A stretch of DNA of 64,000 nucleotides from Methylobacterium nonmethylotrophicum (GTDB lineage: Bacteria; Pseudomonadota; Alphaproteobacteria; Rhizobiales; Beijerinckiaceae), in NCBI RefSeq assembly GCF_004745635.1, contig NZ_SRLB01000017.1, positions 93,846-157,845 on the forward strand, given 5' to 3'. The position numbers and the translations under genes were made by a program. Under the pieces are notes generated by a model, which was not told where the DNA came from, searched no databases, and saw only the letters and a program-made list of their open reading frames with translations. Shown here piece by piece: positions 37,260-45,777 of the stretch (position 1 is its first letter; every line of letters starts with the position of its first letter).

Positions 37260-39686
37260 ATGGCCGAACCCGCCCGCGATCTGACCCCCGACACCTACGG
37301 CGCCGACTCGATCAAGGTCCTCAAGGGCCTGGACGCGGTGCGCAAGCGGCCGGGCATGTATATCGGCGACACCGACGACGGCTCGGGCCTGCACCACATG
37401 GTGTACGAGGTCGTCGACAACGCCATCGACGAGGCGCTGGCCGGCCACGCCACCCTCGTCACCGTCACCCTCAACCCGGACGGCTCCTGCACGGTCTCCG
37501 ACAACGGCCGCGGCATCCCGACCGACATCCACCCGGAGGAGGGCGTCTCGGCGGCCGAGGTCATCATGACCCAGCTCCACGCCGGGGGTAAGTTCGACCA
37601 GAACTCCTACAAGGTCTCGGGCGGCCTGCACGGCGTGGGCGTCTCGGTGGTGAACGCCCTCTCGACCTGGCTGCGCCTGCGTATCTGGCGCGCCGGCCAG
37701 GAGCACGCGATGGAGTTCCGCCACGGCGACGCGGTCTCGCCCCTCGCGGCGGTCGGCCCGGCGGGCGACCGCCGCGGCACCGAGGTGACGTTCCTGCCCT
37801 CGACCGACACCTTCACGATGGTCGAGTTCGACTACGCGACGCTGGAGAAGCGCCTGCGCGAGCTCGCCTTCCTCAATTCCGGCGTGCGCATCGTGCTGAC
37901 CGACGCCCGCCACGCCGAGCACAAGCGCGAGGAGCTGGTCTACGAGGGCGGCGTCGAGGCCTTCGTGCGCTACCTCGACCGGACCAAGACTCCGCTGGTG
38001 ACCCAGCCGGTGGTGGTGCGCGCCGAGCGCGACGGCATCGGCGTCGAGGTCGCCCTGTGGTGGAACGACAGCTATCACGAGACGGTGCTGCCCTTCACCA
38101 ACAACATCCCGCAGCGCGACGGCGGCACGCACATGGCGGGGTTCCGGGCGGCGCTCACCCGCCAGATCACCGGCTACGCCGAATCCTCCGGCATCGCCAA
38201 GCGCGAGAAGGTCTCGCTCACCGGCGACGATTGCCGCGAAGGCCTGACCGCGATCATCTCGGTCAAGGTGCCGGACCCCAAATTCTCGTCGCAGACCAAG
38301 GACAAGCTGGTCTCGTCCGAGGTGCGCCCGGTGGTCGAGAACGTCCTCAACGAGGGCCTGTCGACCTGGCTCGAGGAGCACCCGTCCGAAGCGAAGACCA
38401 TCGTCGGCAAGGTGGCCGAGGCGGCGGCCGCCCGCGAGGCCGCCCGCAAGGCGCGCGAGCTGACCCGGCGCAAGGGCGCGCTCGACATCGCCTCGCTCCC
38501 CGGCAAGCTCGCCGACTGCCAGGAGCGCGACCCCTCGAAATGCGAGATCCTCCTGGTCGAGGGCGACTCGGCCGGCGGCTCGGCGAAGCAGGGTCGCGAC
38601 CGGACGTTCCAGGCGGTCCTGCCGCTGCGCGGAAAGATCCTCAACGTCGAGCGGGCGCGCTTCGACAAGATGCTGTCGAGCCAGGAGATCGGCACGCTGA
38701 TCACCGCGCTCGGCACCGGCATCGGCCGCGAGGAGTTCAACCCCGACAAGCTGCGCTATCACCGCATCATCATCATGACGGATGCGGATGTCGACGGCTC
38801 GCACATCCGCACGCTGCTCCTGACGTTCTTCTTCCGCCAGATGCCGGAGCTGATCGACCGCGGCCACCTCTACATCGCCCAGCCGCCGCTCTACAAAGCC
38901 CAGAAGGGCAAGACCGCGATCTACCTGAAAGACGACCGAGCCCTCGAGGATTACCTGATCGACGGCGGCGTCGAGGGGGCGGTGCTCAAGCTCGCCACCG
39001 GCACCGAGTTCGGCGGGGCGCAGCTCAAGGCGCTTGTCGACGAGGCGCGGGGCGTGCGCCAGGTCCTGCACGGGATGCATTCGCGCTACGACCGCGTCGT
39101 GGTCGAGCAGGCGGCGATCGCCGGCGCCCTGCGGCCATCGGTGGCCGGCAACCCGGCCGAGGCCGAGGTGGTGGCCGACGAGATCGCGCGGCGCCTCAAC
39201 GCCATCGCGGACGAGATCGAGCGCGGCTGGGAGGGCGAGGCCCGGGACGGCGGCTACGTGCTGTCGCGGACGCTCAGAGGCGTGCGCCAGGTCGCGGTGC
39301 TGGACGAGGCCTTGATCTCCTCGCAGGAGGCGCGCCGCCTCGACGAGCGGGCCGAGACCCTGAGCGAGATCTACGGCGCCCCCGTCACCCTGGTGCGCCG
39401 GGGCGACCAGACCACGCTCTACGGCCCGGTCGCCCTGTTCGAGGGCATGATGGCGCTCGGCCGCAAGGGCCTGCAGCTGCAGCGCTACAAGGGCTTGGGC
39501 GAGATGACCGCCCAGCAGCTCTGGGAGACCACCCTCGACCGCGACGTGCGCTCGCTCCTGCAGGTGAAGGTCAAGGACACGACCGACGCCGACGACCTCT
39601 TCGTCAAGCTGATGGGCGACGTGGTCGAGCCGCGCCGGGAGTTCATCCAGGAGAACGCGCTGAACGTGGCCAATCTCGACGTGTGA
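37260..39686 (+). CDS. gyrB: DNA gyrase subunit B
   Basis: 808 aa, type IIA topoisomerase ATPase subunit; with GyrA it introduces negative supercoils. The GHKL ATPase has EVVDNAIDEA and DNGRGIP; the transducer domain follows; the TOPRIM domain has EGDSAGGSAKQGRD and TDADVDGSHIRT. The C-terminal GyrB domain is present. AGGAA lies before the ATG. The 288-bp leader upstream has no gene. A strong hairpin terminator follows at 39713. Confidence 0.97.
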   Translation: MAEPARDLTPDTYGADSIKVLKGLDAVRKRPGMYIGDTDDGSGLHHMVYEVVDNAIDEALAGHATLVTVTLNPDGSCTVSDNGRGIPTDIHPEEGVSAAEVIMTQLHAGGKFDQNSYKVSGGLHGVGVSVVNALSTWLRLRIWRAGQEHAMEFRHGDAVSPLAAVGPAGDRRGTEVTFLPSTDTFTMVEFDYATLEKRLRELAFLNSGVRIVLTDARHAEHKREELVYEGGVEAFVRYLDRTKTPLVTQPVVVRAERDGIGVEVALWWNDSYHETVLPFTNNIPQRDGGTHMAGFRAALTRQITGYAESSGIAKREKVSLTGDDCREGLTAIISVKVPDPKFSSQTKDKLVSSEVRPVVENVLNEGLSTWLEEHPSEAKTIVGKVAEAAAAREAARKARELTRRKGALDIASLPGKLADCQERDPSKCEILLVEGDSAGGSAKQGRDRTFQAVLPLRGKILNVERARFDKMLSSQEIGTLITALGTGIGREEFNPDKLRYHRIIIMTDADVDGSHIRTLLLTFFFRQMPELIDRGHLYIAQPPLYKAQKGKTAIYLKDDRALEDYLIDGGVEGAVLKLATGTEFGGAQLKALVDEARGVRQVLHGMHSRYDRVVVEQAAIAGALRPSVAGNPAEAEVVADEIARRLNAIADEIERGWEGEARDGGYVLSRTLRGVRQVAVLDEALISSQEARRLDERAETLSEIYGAPVTLVRRGDQTTLYGPVALFEGMMALGRKGLQLQRYKGLGEMTAQQLWETTLDRDVRSLLQVKVKDTTDADDLFVKLMGDVVEPRREFIQENALNVANLDV

Positions 39687-40041
39687 TACCGGTTGGCTCT
39701 GCCTGTACCCATAACAGCTCCCGTTTGACCCAATTGGGCTGCAACGGGAGCTGTTTTTCACCCAAAACGCTCATCCACTCGCTAGTTTACACCCATATTG
39801 CTCGGGACCCTGTCTGGTTGCGGCTGCTGAGCGGCTCGCTGCCGAGTTGCAGGACAACGGCCTCCGCAGCAGGGACCGTCCTAACTCTTTCCGGCAGGGC
39901 TTGCATTGCTAGCGCCGCAGTTGGTTGGCCCATGGTGCTCCCGCCTGTTTGTGAGGGCTTCACGTCTTTGAGCCGCCAGGCGACGGTACGCCGGGCACAA
40001 GCCGAGGTATCTTGGTAGCCGGGGCGGGGCACGCATGCACC
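39687..40041. other. Intergenic region after gyrB
   Basis: Contains the gyrB terminator. The rest has no convincing gene; a possible 48-codon reverse frame at 39787-39933 is only weakly supported. Composition is less GC-rich than the flanks, and this marks the start of the accessory half of the window. Confidence 0.5.
39713..39758 (+). terminator. Rho-independent terminator of gyrB
   Basis: Perfect 13-bp stem (AACAGCTCCCGTT at 39713-39725 with its complement at 39743-39755) followed by TTTTT-CA. The loop contains a further palindrome, CCCAATTGGG. It lies 27 bases after the gyrB stop. It is the clearest intrinsic terminator in the window. Confidence 0.88.
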
Positions 40042-40494
40042 TCACGGCGCCTGTCCGAGCTGCCTCATGTACGCCGCGTGGTCATCGCCATGCTCGCTCA
40101 ACGTCGTGAGCACAAATGTCCTCACCGTGAGCGCGCACCAGCGGTCGAGAGCTTCGCCCGCATCCTTGGGCGGCAGCGCCGAAAAGGGGCGAACCTCCTG
40201 GCGCGCGGCATCGCGCGCGGCTTGTGCGGCTCGGACGAACAGACGCTCGGCTTACTCCGCAGGGTTGGACGAGAACACCTCCTGCTTCAGGTGCATGGCA
40301 TAAGCGAACAGCAGGCTTTTGGCGTCACCGGTCGATGGCAGGAAACCCGGGTTCCGGCTCGCACACAGGGTACCAAGTTGGTGCGCCAGGAGACCGGGAA
40401 CGAGCAGGTCAACACGGGGGTCCGGGACGGGCGCCATACTCCCTTGTGCAAGCAAGACGAGGCCCGCGAGGCTTCCCTGCACTGCACCGGACAT
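40042..40494 (-). pseudogene. Hypothetical gene interrupted by an in-frame TAA
   Basis: An ATG at 40494 follows a perfect AAGGAG ribosome site. The frame runs 80 codons to a TAA at 40252-40254, then continues in the same frame for 69 protein-like codons to a TGA at 40042. The join reads SSNPAE-stop-AERLFVRAAQAARDAA, a smooth helix-like context in which a single change from CAA or GAA would make the stop. The full product would be about 150 aa, Ala/Leu-rich, without recognised domains. It is either a recently inactivated gene or an 80-aa truncated protein. Confidence 0.55.
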
Positions 40495-40712
40495 CGGGGG
40501 CTCCTTGATGAACGAGTGCGCTCATCGCGCTCGGCGCGGAGCAACGGTACACCTGCGGCGGCACGAAGGCCACGAACGTGTTCGATGGTCCGGTCGGCTG
40601 CTAGGATGAGCGTTGTGCCCCGCGCGGACCGGGTGGGATGGGCTGCCCGCTTGGGAGCACCGGGGCAGGGGAGGAGCCCCTGGTCCTTCGGAATACCCGT
40701 GCGCCAAGACGG

Positions 40713-41129
40713 TCAGCGTTCGCCATCCGCGATATCCGGTTGCGCAAGCACCTCAAGGAGACGCCCTCCGTGGAGACGTCCACGGCCGTATTCGGCCACA
40801 AGACGCCCAAGCTCGGACCGGAGTGCCGTGAGCAGGGCGATCCGCCGGTCCGTTTCATCCCTGTGGCGCAGGGCCAGCCTGGCAGCTTCCTCGGGCGAGC
40901 CACTATGCCCTGTTCCCAGTTCGAGGAGTTCGCGGATCGCATCGACCTCCAATCCGAGTTCTCTGGCCTGTCGGACGAAGCTCAACCGAACCACATCCTC
41001 CTCAGTGTAGCGTCGCTGCTGGCCCTCGGTTCGAGCCGGGGCCGAAATGAGGCGATTCTGCTCATAGTACCTTATTGTAGGTATGCGCACGCCCGAGCGT
41101 CGCGACAGTTCACCGATTGAGATCGTCAC
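40713..41129 (-). CDS. MerR-family transcriptional regulator without metal cysteines
   Basis: 138 aa from a GTG at 41129 (AGAGG upstream; the open frame extends to 41222 but without family sequence). The N-terminal winged helix is clear: ISIGELSRRSGVRIPTIRYY and QQRRYTEEDVVRL, followed by the long dimerisation helix. No cysteine lies in the effector region, so it is not a standard Hg, Cu or Zn sensor. It is divergent from the methyltransferase across a 25-bp dyad at 41222-41246, its likely operator. Confidence 0.85.
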   Translation of the reverse strand: MTISIGELSRRSGVRIPTIRYYEQNRLISAPARTEGQQRRYTEEDVVRLSFVRQARELGLEVDAIRELLELGTGHSGSPEEAARLALRHRDETDRRIALLTALRSELGRLVAEYGRGRLHGGRLLEVLAQPDIADGER

Positions 41130-41221
41130 CCGAAGGCCTCTTCCACTTCCGAGGCCGTGGACCTTAGCGCATGAGGTGGGCGGAGGACATGGTCCGAGTT
41201 CCCCGCTTGCAGTGCCTGCCA

Positions 41222-41246
41222 TGTACCCTTACCCGGTAGTGGTACA
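41222..41246. promoter_or_regulatory. 25-bp dyad, probable MerR operator
   Basis: TGTACC-n2-TACC-C-GGTA-n2-GGTACA is an interrupted palindrome centred between the merR-like gene (start 93 bp away) and the methyltransferase gene (start 107 bp away). The even spacing and long dyad are typical of MerR-family sites, which overlap a promoter with a 19-20 bp spacer. A TTGCAG at 41207 could be a forward -35, but I cannot define a convincing -10. Confidence 0.5.
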
Positions 41247-41352
41247 CCCATGGCCGAAAGCGGCTATGGTCGGAATGGCCGCCGTCACCCTGGGGCCGAC
41301 ACGCCCAGGGCCGACGTAGCCATTGGCGTCGACCTGAACGGTTTCTTCGACA

Positions 41353-42000
41353 ATGAACCTCATCCTTGGCGCGCGCCGGTGGATAGCCAGGCGCGGCTTC
41401 GAGCGGACCTATCCCGTCCTGATGCGGGACCCGGCCTGCACCGAGCCCCTTATAGCCGCCCTTGCTCCCGAGGCCGGCGAGCGCATCCTCTATGTCAGGG
41501 GGCCACAGGCCGAACCCGTGCTCGGGCTCGCGAGGAGGTTTCCGGGCACTGGGTTCGTCGGCTTGGAAGCGGATGCAGAGCGCGCCGCCGCGACCCGGGC
41601 CGATGCGGCGGCGGCGGGTCTCGCGAACGTGAAGGCGTTCGCGTACGAGGCCCGCGGTCGCATGCCGTTCCCTCCCGCCTCCTTCGACAAGGCGGCTTCG
41701 GTGATGGCCCTGCATTGCGAGCCGCAGGAAGGAAAGCTTCGGATCGCGCGCGAGTTGTTGCGCGTCCTGCGGCGGCAAGGAAGCCTGCTCGCCTCGGATC
41801 TTGATGCGGCGCGTGGGGCGCAGGAAGGCGCCTTGGTCAAGGTCGCGTCCATGATGCTCGGCGAGACGCGCCTCCGACAACACATGGACGGAACGTGGCC
41901 CGACATCCTTTCCGAAGCTGGCTTCGCGCGCGTCAAGCGCCTCGGCTCGCATTCGGTGCTCGTCGCAAGAGTGGCCGTCGTCCGGGCATCCAGGCGCTGA
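41353..42000 (+). CDS. Class I SAM-dependent methyltransferase
   Basis: 215 aa. A degenerate motif I (RILYVRGPQAEPVLGLA), an acidic motif II (GFVGLEAD) and a helix-strand pattern ending ELLRVLRRQGSLLASD match small-molecule class I methyltransferases of the UbiE/MenG-like group. The usual E/DxGxGxG loop is changed to VRGPQAE, so cofactor binding may be altered. It is probably controlled by the divergent MerR-like protein. Substrate unknown. Confidence 0.65.
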   Translation: MNLILGARRWIARRGFERTYPVLMRDPACTEPLIAALAPEAGERILYVRGPQAEPVLGLARRFPGTGFVGLEADAERAAATRADAAAAGLANVKAFAYEARGRMPFPPASFDKAASVMALHCEPQEGKLRIARELLRVLRRQGSLLASDLDAARGAQEGALVKVASMMLGETRLRQHMDGTWPDILSEAGFARVKRLGSHSVLVARVAVVRASRR

Positions 42001-42606
42001 GACGCTGCCATCATGCCGCCGTCGATGCCGGGCGCCTGCACCTTGACGGAATGTCACGCACGAGGCGCTGGAGATCATCGGTCGAACAGAGCGCGAGGGC
42101 CGCCCGAAGGCGTTCGCAGTTGCTGGCCAATGGCCGTCATCATCCGTCTACCGCTTGCCAGGACGCTCTCGCGACCAGGTTCCCGACCCGAGCGGTGACG
42201 GCACAGCGTTCTACGCCTTGGTCCGTTTGACTTGCCAAACGCAGGTCCCGGGCGGCGCCTCATGGGCGTTTGCCCTTTGGGCAGGGTGATGTCCATCGAC
42301 CGCATCCGGCTGCCGGAGCGCACGGCACATGCAGGGTCAGGCGCCGGCCCGCTCAGTGCCCCACCCATTCGGCCTGTTGCATCGCGAGGCTACGGCGATG
42401 GCCTCCCGCTCCACGGAGGCGAGCTTCTCGGGAGGCTTGGCGACGCATCCGCGACGCAGCTCTTCAGGTATCGGAATTGGCTTGCGTGATGGCCAGGGTC
42501 GGCGCCTTCGTCCTCTTCACGATGGCTCCGGCGTTGGGCGAAGGCGACCCGGTACGTAGGGCCGAGCAGGTCCCGCGGTGGGCGGAACTCGTACCGGCGC
42601 GGCCGC
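42001..42606. other. 606-bp region without a convincing gene
   Basis: Several overlapping frames of 60-119 codons exist on both strands, but none has a ribosome site plus recognisable sequence. No inverted repeat or transposase remnant was identified. It may be decayed DNA at the edge of the metal island. Confidence 0.4.
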
Positions 42607-43455
42607 TCATCGGGGCGGGTCGAAGCTGAACGGGTAGCTCAGCGTGTGCTGGATGCCTGCCACGAACCGGAAATCCTGGTTGCGGTCGCCGCCGAACCCG
42701 ACGCCGGCGCTGCCCGAGAGGACGGTTTGGGGCGTCAGCAGGTAGCGGACACCGACCTCGGCCATGTTCGACGCGCGCCTGCGGTCCCTGTCCGTCTCAC
42801 GGTAGACATCCGCGACGACGACCAACTCGTTCGTCACGGGCTGGCTGTAGGCGACGCCGACGCGGTAGCGGTCCGTCCTCTCGGCATCGCGACCCGTGAG
42901 CGGGTCGAAGTTGTGGAACCAAGACGCGTTGAAGTGGATCTGACGCGGCACGTAGGAGAATGGCGACGTGCCTTCGGGGTCCGGCGTTCCCAGCGACTTC
43001 GTCGCGAGGAACTTCAGCTCGGTCTCGGTCCCGCCGTTGCGGTACCCATAGGGTTGGCTCACGCCGGCCGCCACCGCGAAGGCCGGCAGATAGAGGCCTT
43101 CCGTGTTGAGGTTGTAGAGGCCCTGAACCGTGGCGGCACCCTGCTTCGTCTCGCTCGCATCGCCAACCGCGTATGGCGTCTCGACTGACAGTTGGAAGTT
43201 CTTGGTCGCGCCCCACTCCACGCGCGGGACCACGAACAGGCGATTCCGGCCGTCAGGGTCACTCCGGGGAGCCCTGTCGTAGCGGAGGTACCCCTGGATC
43301 TCCAGTCCGTTCTCCTTGATCGGGTAGGCATCCTCGATGACGACGGGCAGGCCCTGTTCGAGGTTCGTATGGTCGGCGGCGCGCACCGGGAGGGCGTCGC
43401 AGGCAATGATGGCGAACGCGGCGGCCCCGGCGGCCAGGCGCACGTGATGCTTCAT
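42607..43455 (-). CDS. Outer-membrane beta-barrel protein, phenol-MetA-like family
   Basis: 282 aa from the ATG at 43455 (AGGAA upstream). A signal peptide (residues 1-26, ending PVRA) is followed by alternating beta-strand sequence such as FQLSVETPYAVG and YRVGVAYSQPVTNELVVVADVY, ending in an aromatic-rich C-terminus (HTLSYPFSFDPPR). It resembles the 'MetA-pathway of phenol degradation' transporter-like barrel family. The Tat-exported protein gene is 29 bp upstream on the same strand, so the two form an operon behind a CsoR-type box. A role in metal efflux or sensing at the envelope is inferred from context only. Confidence 0.7.
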   Translation of the reverse strand: MKHHVRLAAGAAAFAIIACDALPVRAADHTNLEQGLPVVIEDAYPIKENGLEIQGYLRYDRAPRSDPDGRNRLFVVPRVEWGATKNFQLSVETPYAVGDASETKQGAATVQGLYNLNTEGLYLPAFAVAAGVSQPYGYRNGGTETELKFLATKSLGTPDPEGTSPFSYVPRQIHFNASWFHNFDPLTGRDAERTDRYRVGVAYSQPVTNELVVVADVYRETDRDRRRASNMAEVGVRYLLTPQTVLSGSAGVGFGGDRNQDFRFVAGIQHTLSYPFSFDPPR

Positions 43456-43484
43456 GACGGAGTTCCTGTCGGGCGTCGGGGCGG

Positions 43485-44852
43485 TCAGCGGGAGGCGATG
43501 CGGGCGGCGCCCAGCGAGGGCTCGACGCCCATGTCGATGGGAGCGATGTCGGGCATGCGCTCGGCCTTCCGTCGCCAGTTCGCCTCCATCGTCTCGGTCA
43601 TCATCCGCGGCGTCTCGCCCGGTTCGGTCGCGCCGGGCATCATCCTCATCCCGGGCGCGACACGCATGATGGCGTCGTGCAGAGAGCCCGGGATCTCGCC
43701 CGGCTCAATGCCGAGCCGCCCGTTCTTCATCATCTGCTGCATGACGGCGGACTTCTCCACCTTGGATAGCCCCCCAGGGTACATCATGGGCAGCATCTCC
43801 ATAAGCATGTCCATCATGATCATGCCCATGGCGCCCTGTGGCGAACGCACCCAGTTCGGGTAGGTGCGCGGGTCGTATGTTGGATGGGGCTCGCCGAACT
43901 TGCGGGCGTAAGCCTCGTCCCCCGGTTGGTACCCCATGGCCTGGATGACGCGGTACATCTCGGCCCGCTTCTCCTCGACGGACCAGCCCTTGTAGGCGAG
44001 GATCGAGTAGGCGATGCCGTGGAGCATGTGCAGATTGTCGAAGATGTTCGCGCTCTCCGGGCTCATGCGAGAGTAGCGCGGCATGATCTCGCGCGAGAGC
44101 ACCATCCGGCCCGGGCGGTTCGGGATGACCTCGCGATGCATGACGTCCTCCACGCCCTTGATGGCGGCCTCCTGGTCCTGGTTGCCCGAGATCATCTGCG
44201 CCTCGTAAACCGCCGGGTGCCACCAGTGCGCGACGTAGAATAGGCTTTGGTCGAGTGGATAAAAATTCCGGAAGTAATTGAAGTAGGGCTTCATCATGAT
44301 GCCCGCGCGCCGCATCGTCAGCTCCAGTGGCGCCGGACTACGCGGGATACCCTCGGTCTGCATGGTCAAGTAATACTTGACCGCACGGTCTGTCCAAGCC
44401 TTCTTCTCGGCCCACGGGATCTCACGAAAGGCCATCACGTCGTAGGTCTGCTCGTGGTGCATATGCGTCCAGTCGATGGTCCGAAACAGCGTGTGCATCG
44501 CCCGGTCGACATAGGACGAGTAGTACGGCATCTCCGGCTCGGTCGCCGGCGGGTTGAGCAGCCACTCCAGAGCTTCCCGGTCGAAGCGCGCGTCGACCGC
44601 GGCGTGGTCCTCGAAGCGCGTCAACTGCAGCAGGTCGTGTTGCTTCGAGTGGAAGAAGTGCATGCCGGCCCCGATGCGGTAGGCCAGGTTGTGCCGGTAG
44701 AAGAATGCCAGGTTGTAGGGGCCTCGCAGGAAGTCGACGCCGTTGCGCTGTTCGAGCGCGAACGCCCGCCTCGCGCCCGCTCCTTGCGCCGCCAGTGCGA
44801 CCGCGGATGCCGCGGCGCCACCCAGGAACGCTCTCCGCGTCGCCATCCTCAT
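43485..44852 (-). CDS. Tat-exported Met/His-rich protein of unknown function
   Basis: 455 aa from the ATG at 44852 (GGAGGGG upstream). The N-terminus TRRAFLGGAAASAVALAAQG is a twin-arginine signal, so it is exported folded, possibly with a cofactor. Many Met and His residues could bind metal: THMHHEQTYD, VAHWWHPAVYE, and the very Met-rich MGMIMMDMLMEMLPMM at about 340-355, plus PGMRMMPG near the end. I recognise no enzyme family. A TACCCCAATGGGGTA palindrome 18 bases upstream of the start suggests control by the CsoR-family repressor at 45313. Periplasmic copper binding or oxidation is the simplest guess. Confidence 0.7.
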   Translation of the reverse strand: MRMATRRAFLGGAAASAVALAAQGAGARRAFALEQRNGVDFLRGPYNLAFFYRHNLAYRIGAGMHFFHSKQHDLLQLTRFEDHAAVDARFDREALEWLLNPPATEPEMPYYSSYVDRAMHTLFRTIDWTHMHHEQTYDVMAFREIPWAEKKAWTDRAVKYYLTMQTEGIPRSPAPLELTMRRAGIMMKPYFNYFRNFYPLDQSLFYVAHWWHPAVYEAQMISGNQDQEAAIKGVEDVMHREVIPNRPGRMVLSREIMPRYSRMSPESANIFDNLHMLHGIAYSILAYKGWSVEEKRAEMYRVIQAMGYQPGDEAYARKFGEPHPTYDPRTYPNWVRSPQGAMGMIMMDMLMEMLPMMYPGGLSKVEKSAVMQQMMKNGRLGIEPGEIPGSLHDAIMRVAPGMRMMPGATEPGETPRMMTETMEANWRRKAERMPDIAPIDMGVEPSLGAARIASR

Positions 44853-45312
44853 TTGTCCCCTCCAAGATTATACCCCAATGGGGTAAAACCGTCGGGAACC
44901 GGGGTCAAAGGCTATTCACCCGTGATCCCTTGGGCGGTTCTCATCGGGCCGAAGTGTTGCCTCACCGCCACTCTTGAGGGCGAGGGACAGGGCGGGCCTT
45001 GTCGGCCATGCGCCGGCTTCCGCCGCCTGGAGGTGTGCCGGGACCGATCCCCCCAGTCCGCGGCGGCTGGTCGGCCTGCCAGGACCGAGCCGACCATCGC
45101 TATGCATGGCCCAAGGCCCGCGGCCGTTCCAGGGCCGCATCGCGCTTGGACGCCAGGGGGCGTACAGGTTGTGCCGCCCGCGGTCCCGCGGCGCCGGTCG
45201 GCCTTCGGGACCGCGCATGCGTCCGGGCCGCAACGCCGGGATGCGGCACGAGGGGCGACCCGGTCGTGGCAGGGCGCTCGCAGCGCCTGACATCCGACAG
45301 TCCTGCCCTCGG
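44853..45312. other. 460-bp spacer with the promoter of the Tat-protein operon
   Basis: Holds the CsoR-type box at 44871-44885. The remaining 430 bp up to the end of csoR has only overlapping low-quality frames and no gene I can support. Confidence 0.5.
44871..44885. promoter_or_regulatory. CsoR-type operator box A
   Basis: TACCCCA-A-TGGGGTA: seven-base perfect arms round one central base, 18 bases before the start of the Tat-protein gene. It resembles known CsoR operators such as that of Bacillus subtilis copZA (TACCC...GGGGGTA), recalled from memory. Three similar boxes lie within 4 kb. Confidence 0.65.
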
Positions 45313-45615
45313 CTACACGATCCTGCCGATAAGGCTGCCGATCTCGTCGGCCAGGCGCTGCCGCTCCTCCTGCGAGAGGTTGCTCGCGACGGAGGCTTGC
45401 ACCAACCCGTGCATATGGTCGCGGATCATGTCGGACTGCACTCGGCGCAACGCGGCGATGACGGCATCGATCTGGTGCGCGACGTCGACGCAGTATCGCT
45501 CCGTCTCGATCATTTGCTGGATGCCACGCACCTGCCCTTCGATGCGACGCAGCCGGGGGAGTTGCTGCTTGTGGTTGACCGTGACCCCACCGTGGTCCTT
45601 TTCGGAACCCGACAT
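45313..45615 (-). CDS. csoR: CsoR/RcnR-family metal-sensing repressor
   Basis: 100-aa all-helical DUF156 repressor from the ATG at 45615. Family features: RLRRIEGQVRGIQQMIE, Cys in ERYCVDV, and His in RDHMHGLV. In copper CsoR the third ligand is a Cys four residues after that His; here the position is Leu. The metal may therefore be bound differently, and copper specificity comes from context rather than residues. A CATACCC/GGGTATG palindrome lies 54 bp upstream, so autoregulation is likely. It is divergent from the copper-storage gene. Confidence 0.88.
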   Translation of the reverse strand: MSGSEKDHGGVTVNHKQQLPRLRRIEGQVRGIQQMIETERYCVDVAHQIDAVIAALRRVQSDMIRDHMHGLVQASVASNLSQEERQRLADEIGSLIGRIV

Positions 45616-45668
45616 GCTGCCTTGCGCCTCTGATGGGACGGGCGGCCGCCGGCCCAGGGTTTTGGAAC

Positions 45669-45687
45669 CATACCCTGCCTGGGTATG
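45669..45687. promoter_or_regulatory. CsoR-type operator box B
   Basis: CATACCC-TGCCT-GGGTATG: seven-base perfect arms with a 5-base spacer, in the divergent promoter between csoR (54 bp) and the Csp gene (90 bp). It is placed to control both. Confidence 0.7.
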
Positions 45688-45777
45688 TTGCCTCTTCGTC
45701 GTGGGCCCGCTCCGCGCGGGCGGGCCCACGCAGCCATAGTAAGGCTTGGCCGAACGTCCAACAATGCGAGCGACACA

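Noticed and set aside
39787..39933. Possible 48-aa reverse-strand gene starting with ATG after GGGAG
   Set aside because: Only a moderate ribosome site supports it; the product has no recognisable feature and lies just behind the gyrB terminator.
40012..41010. 332-codon forward frame
   Set aside because: It runs antisense across the interrupted gene at 40042-40494 and the MerR gene, both of which have better protein-like sequence and start sites.
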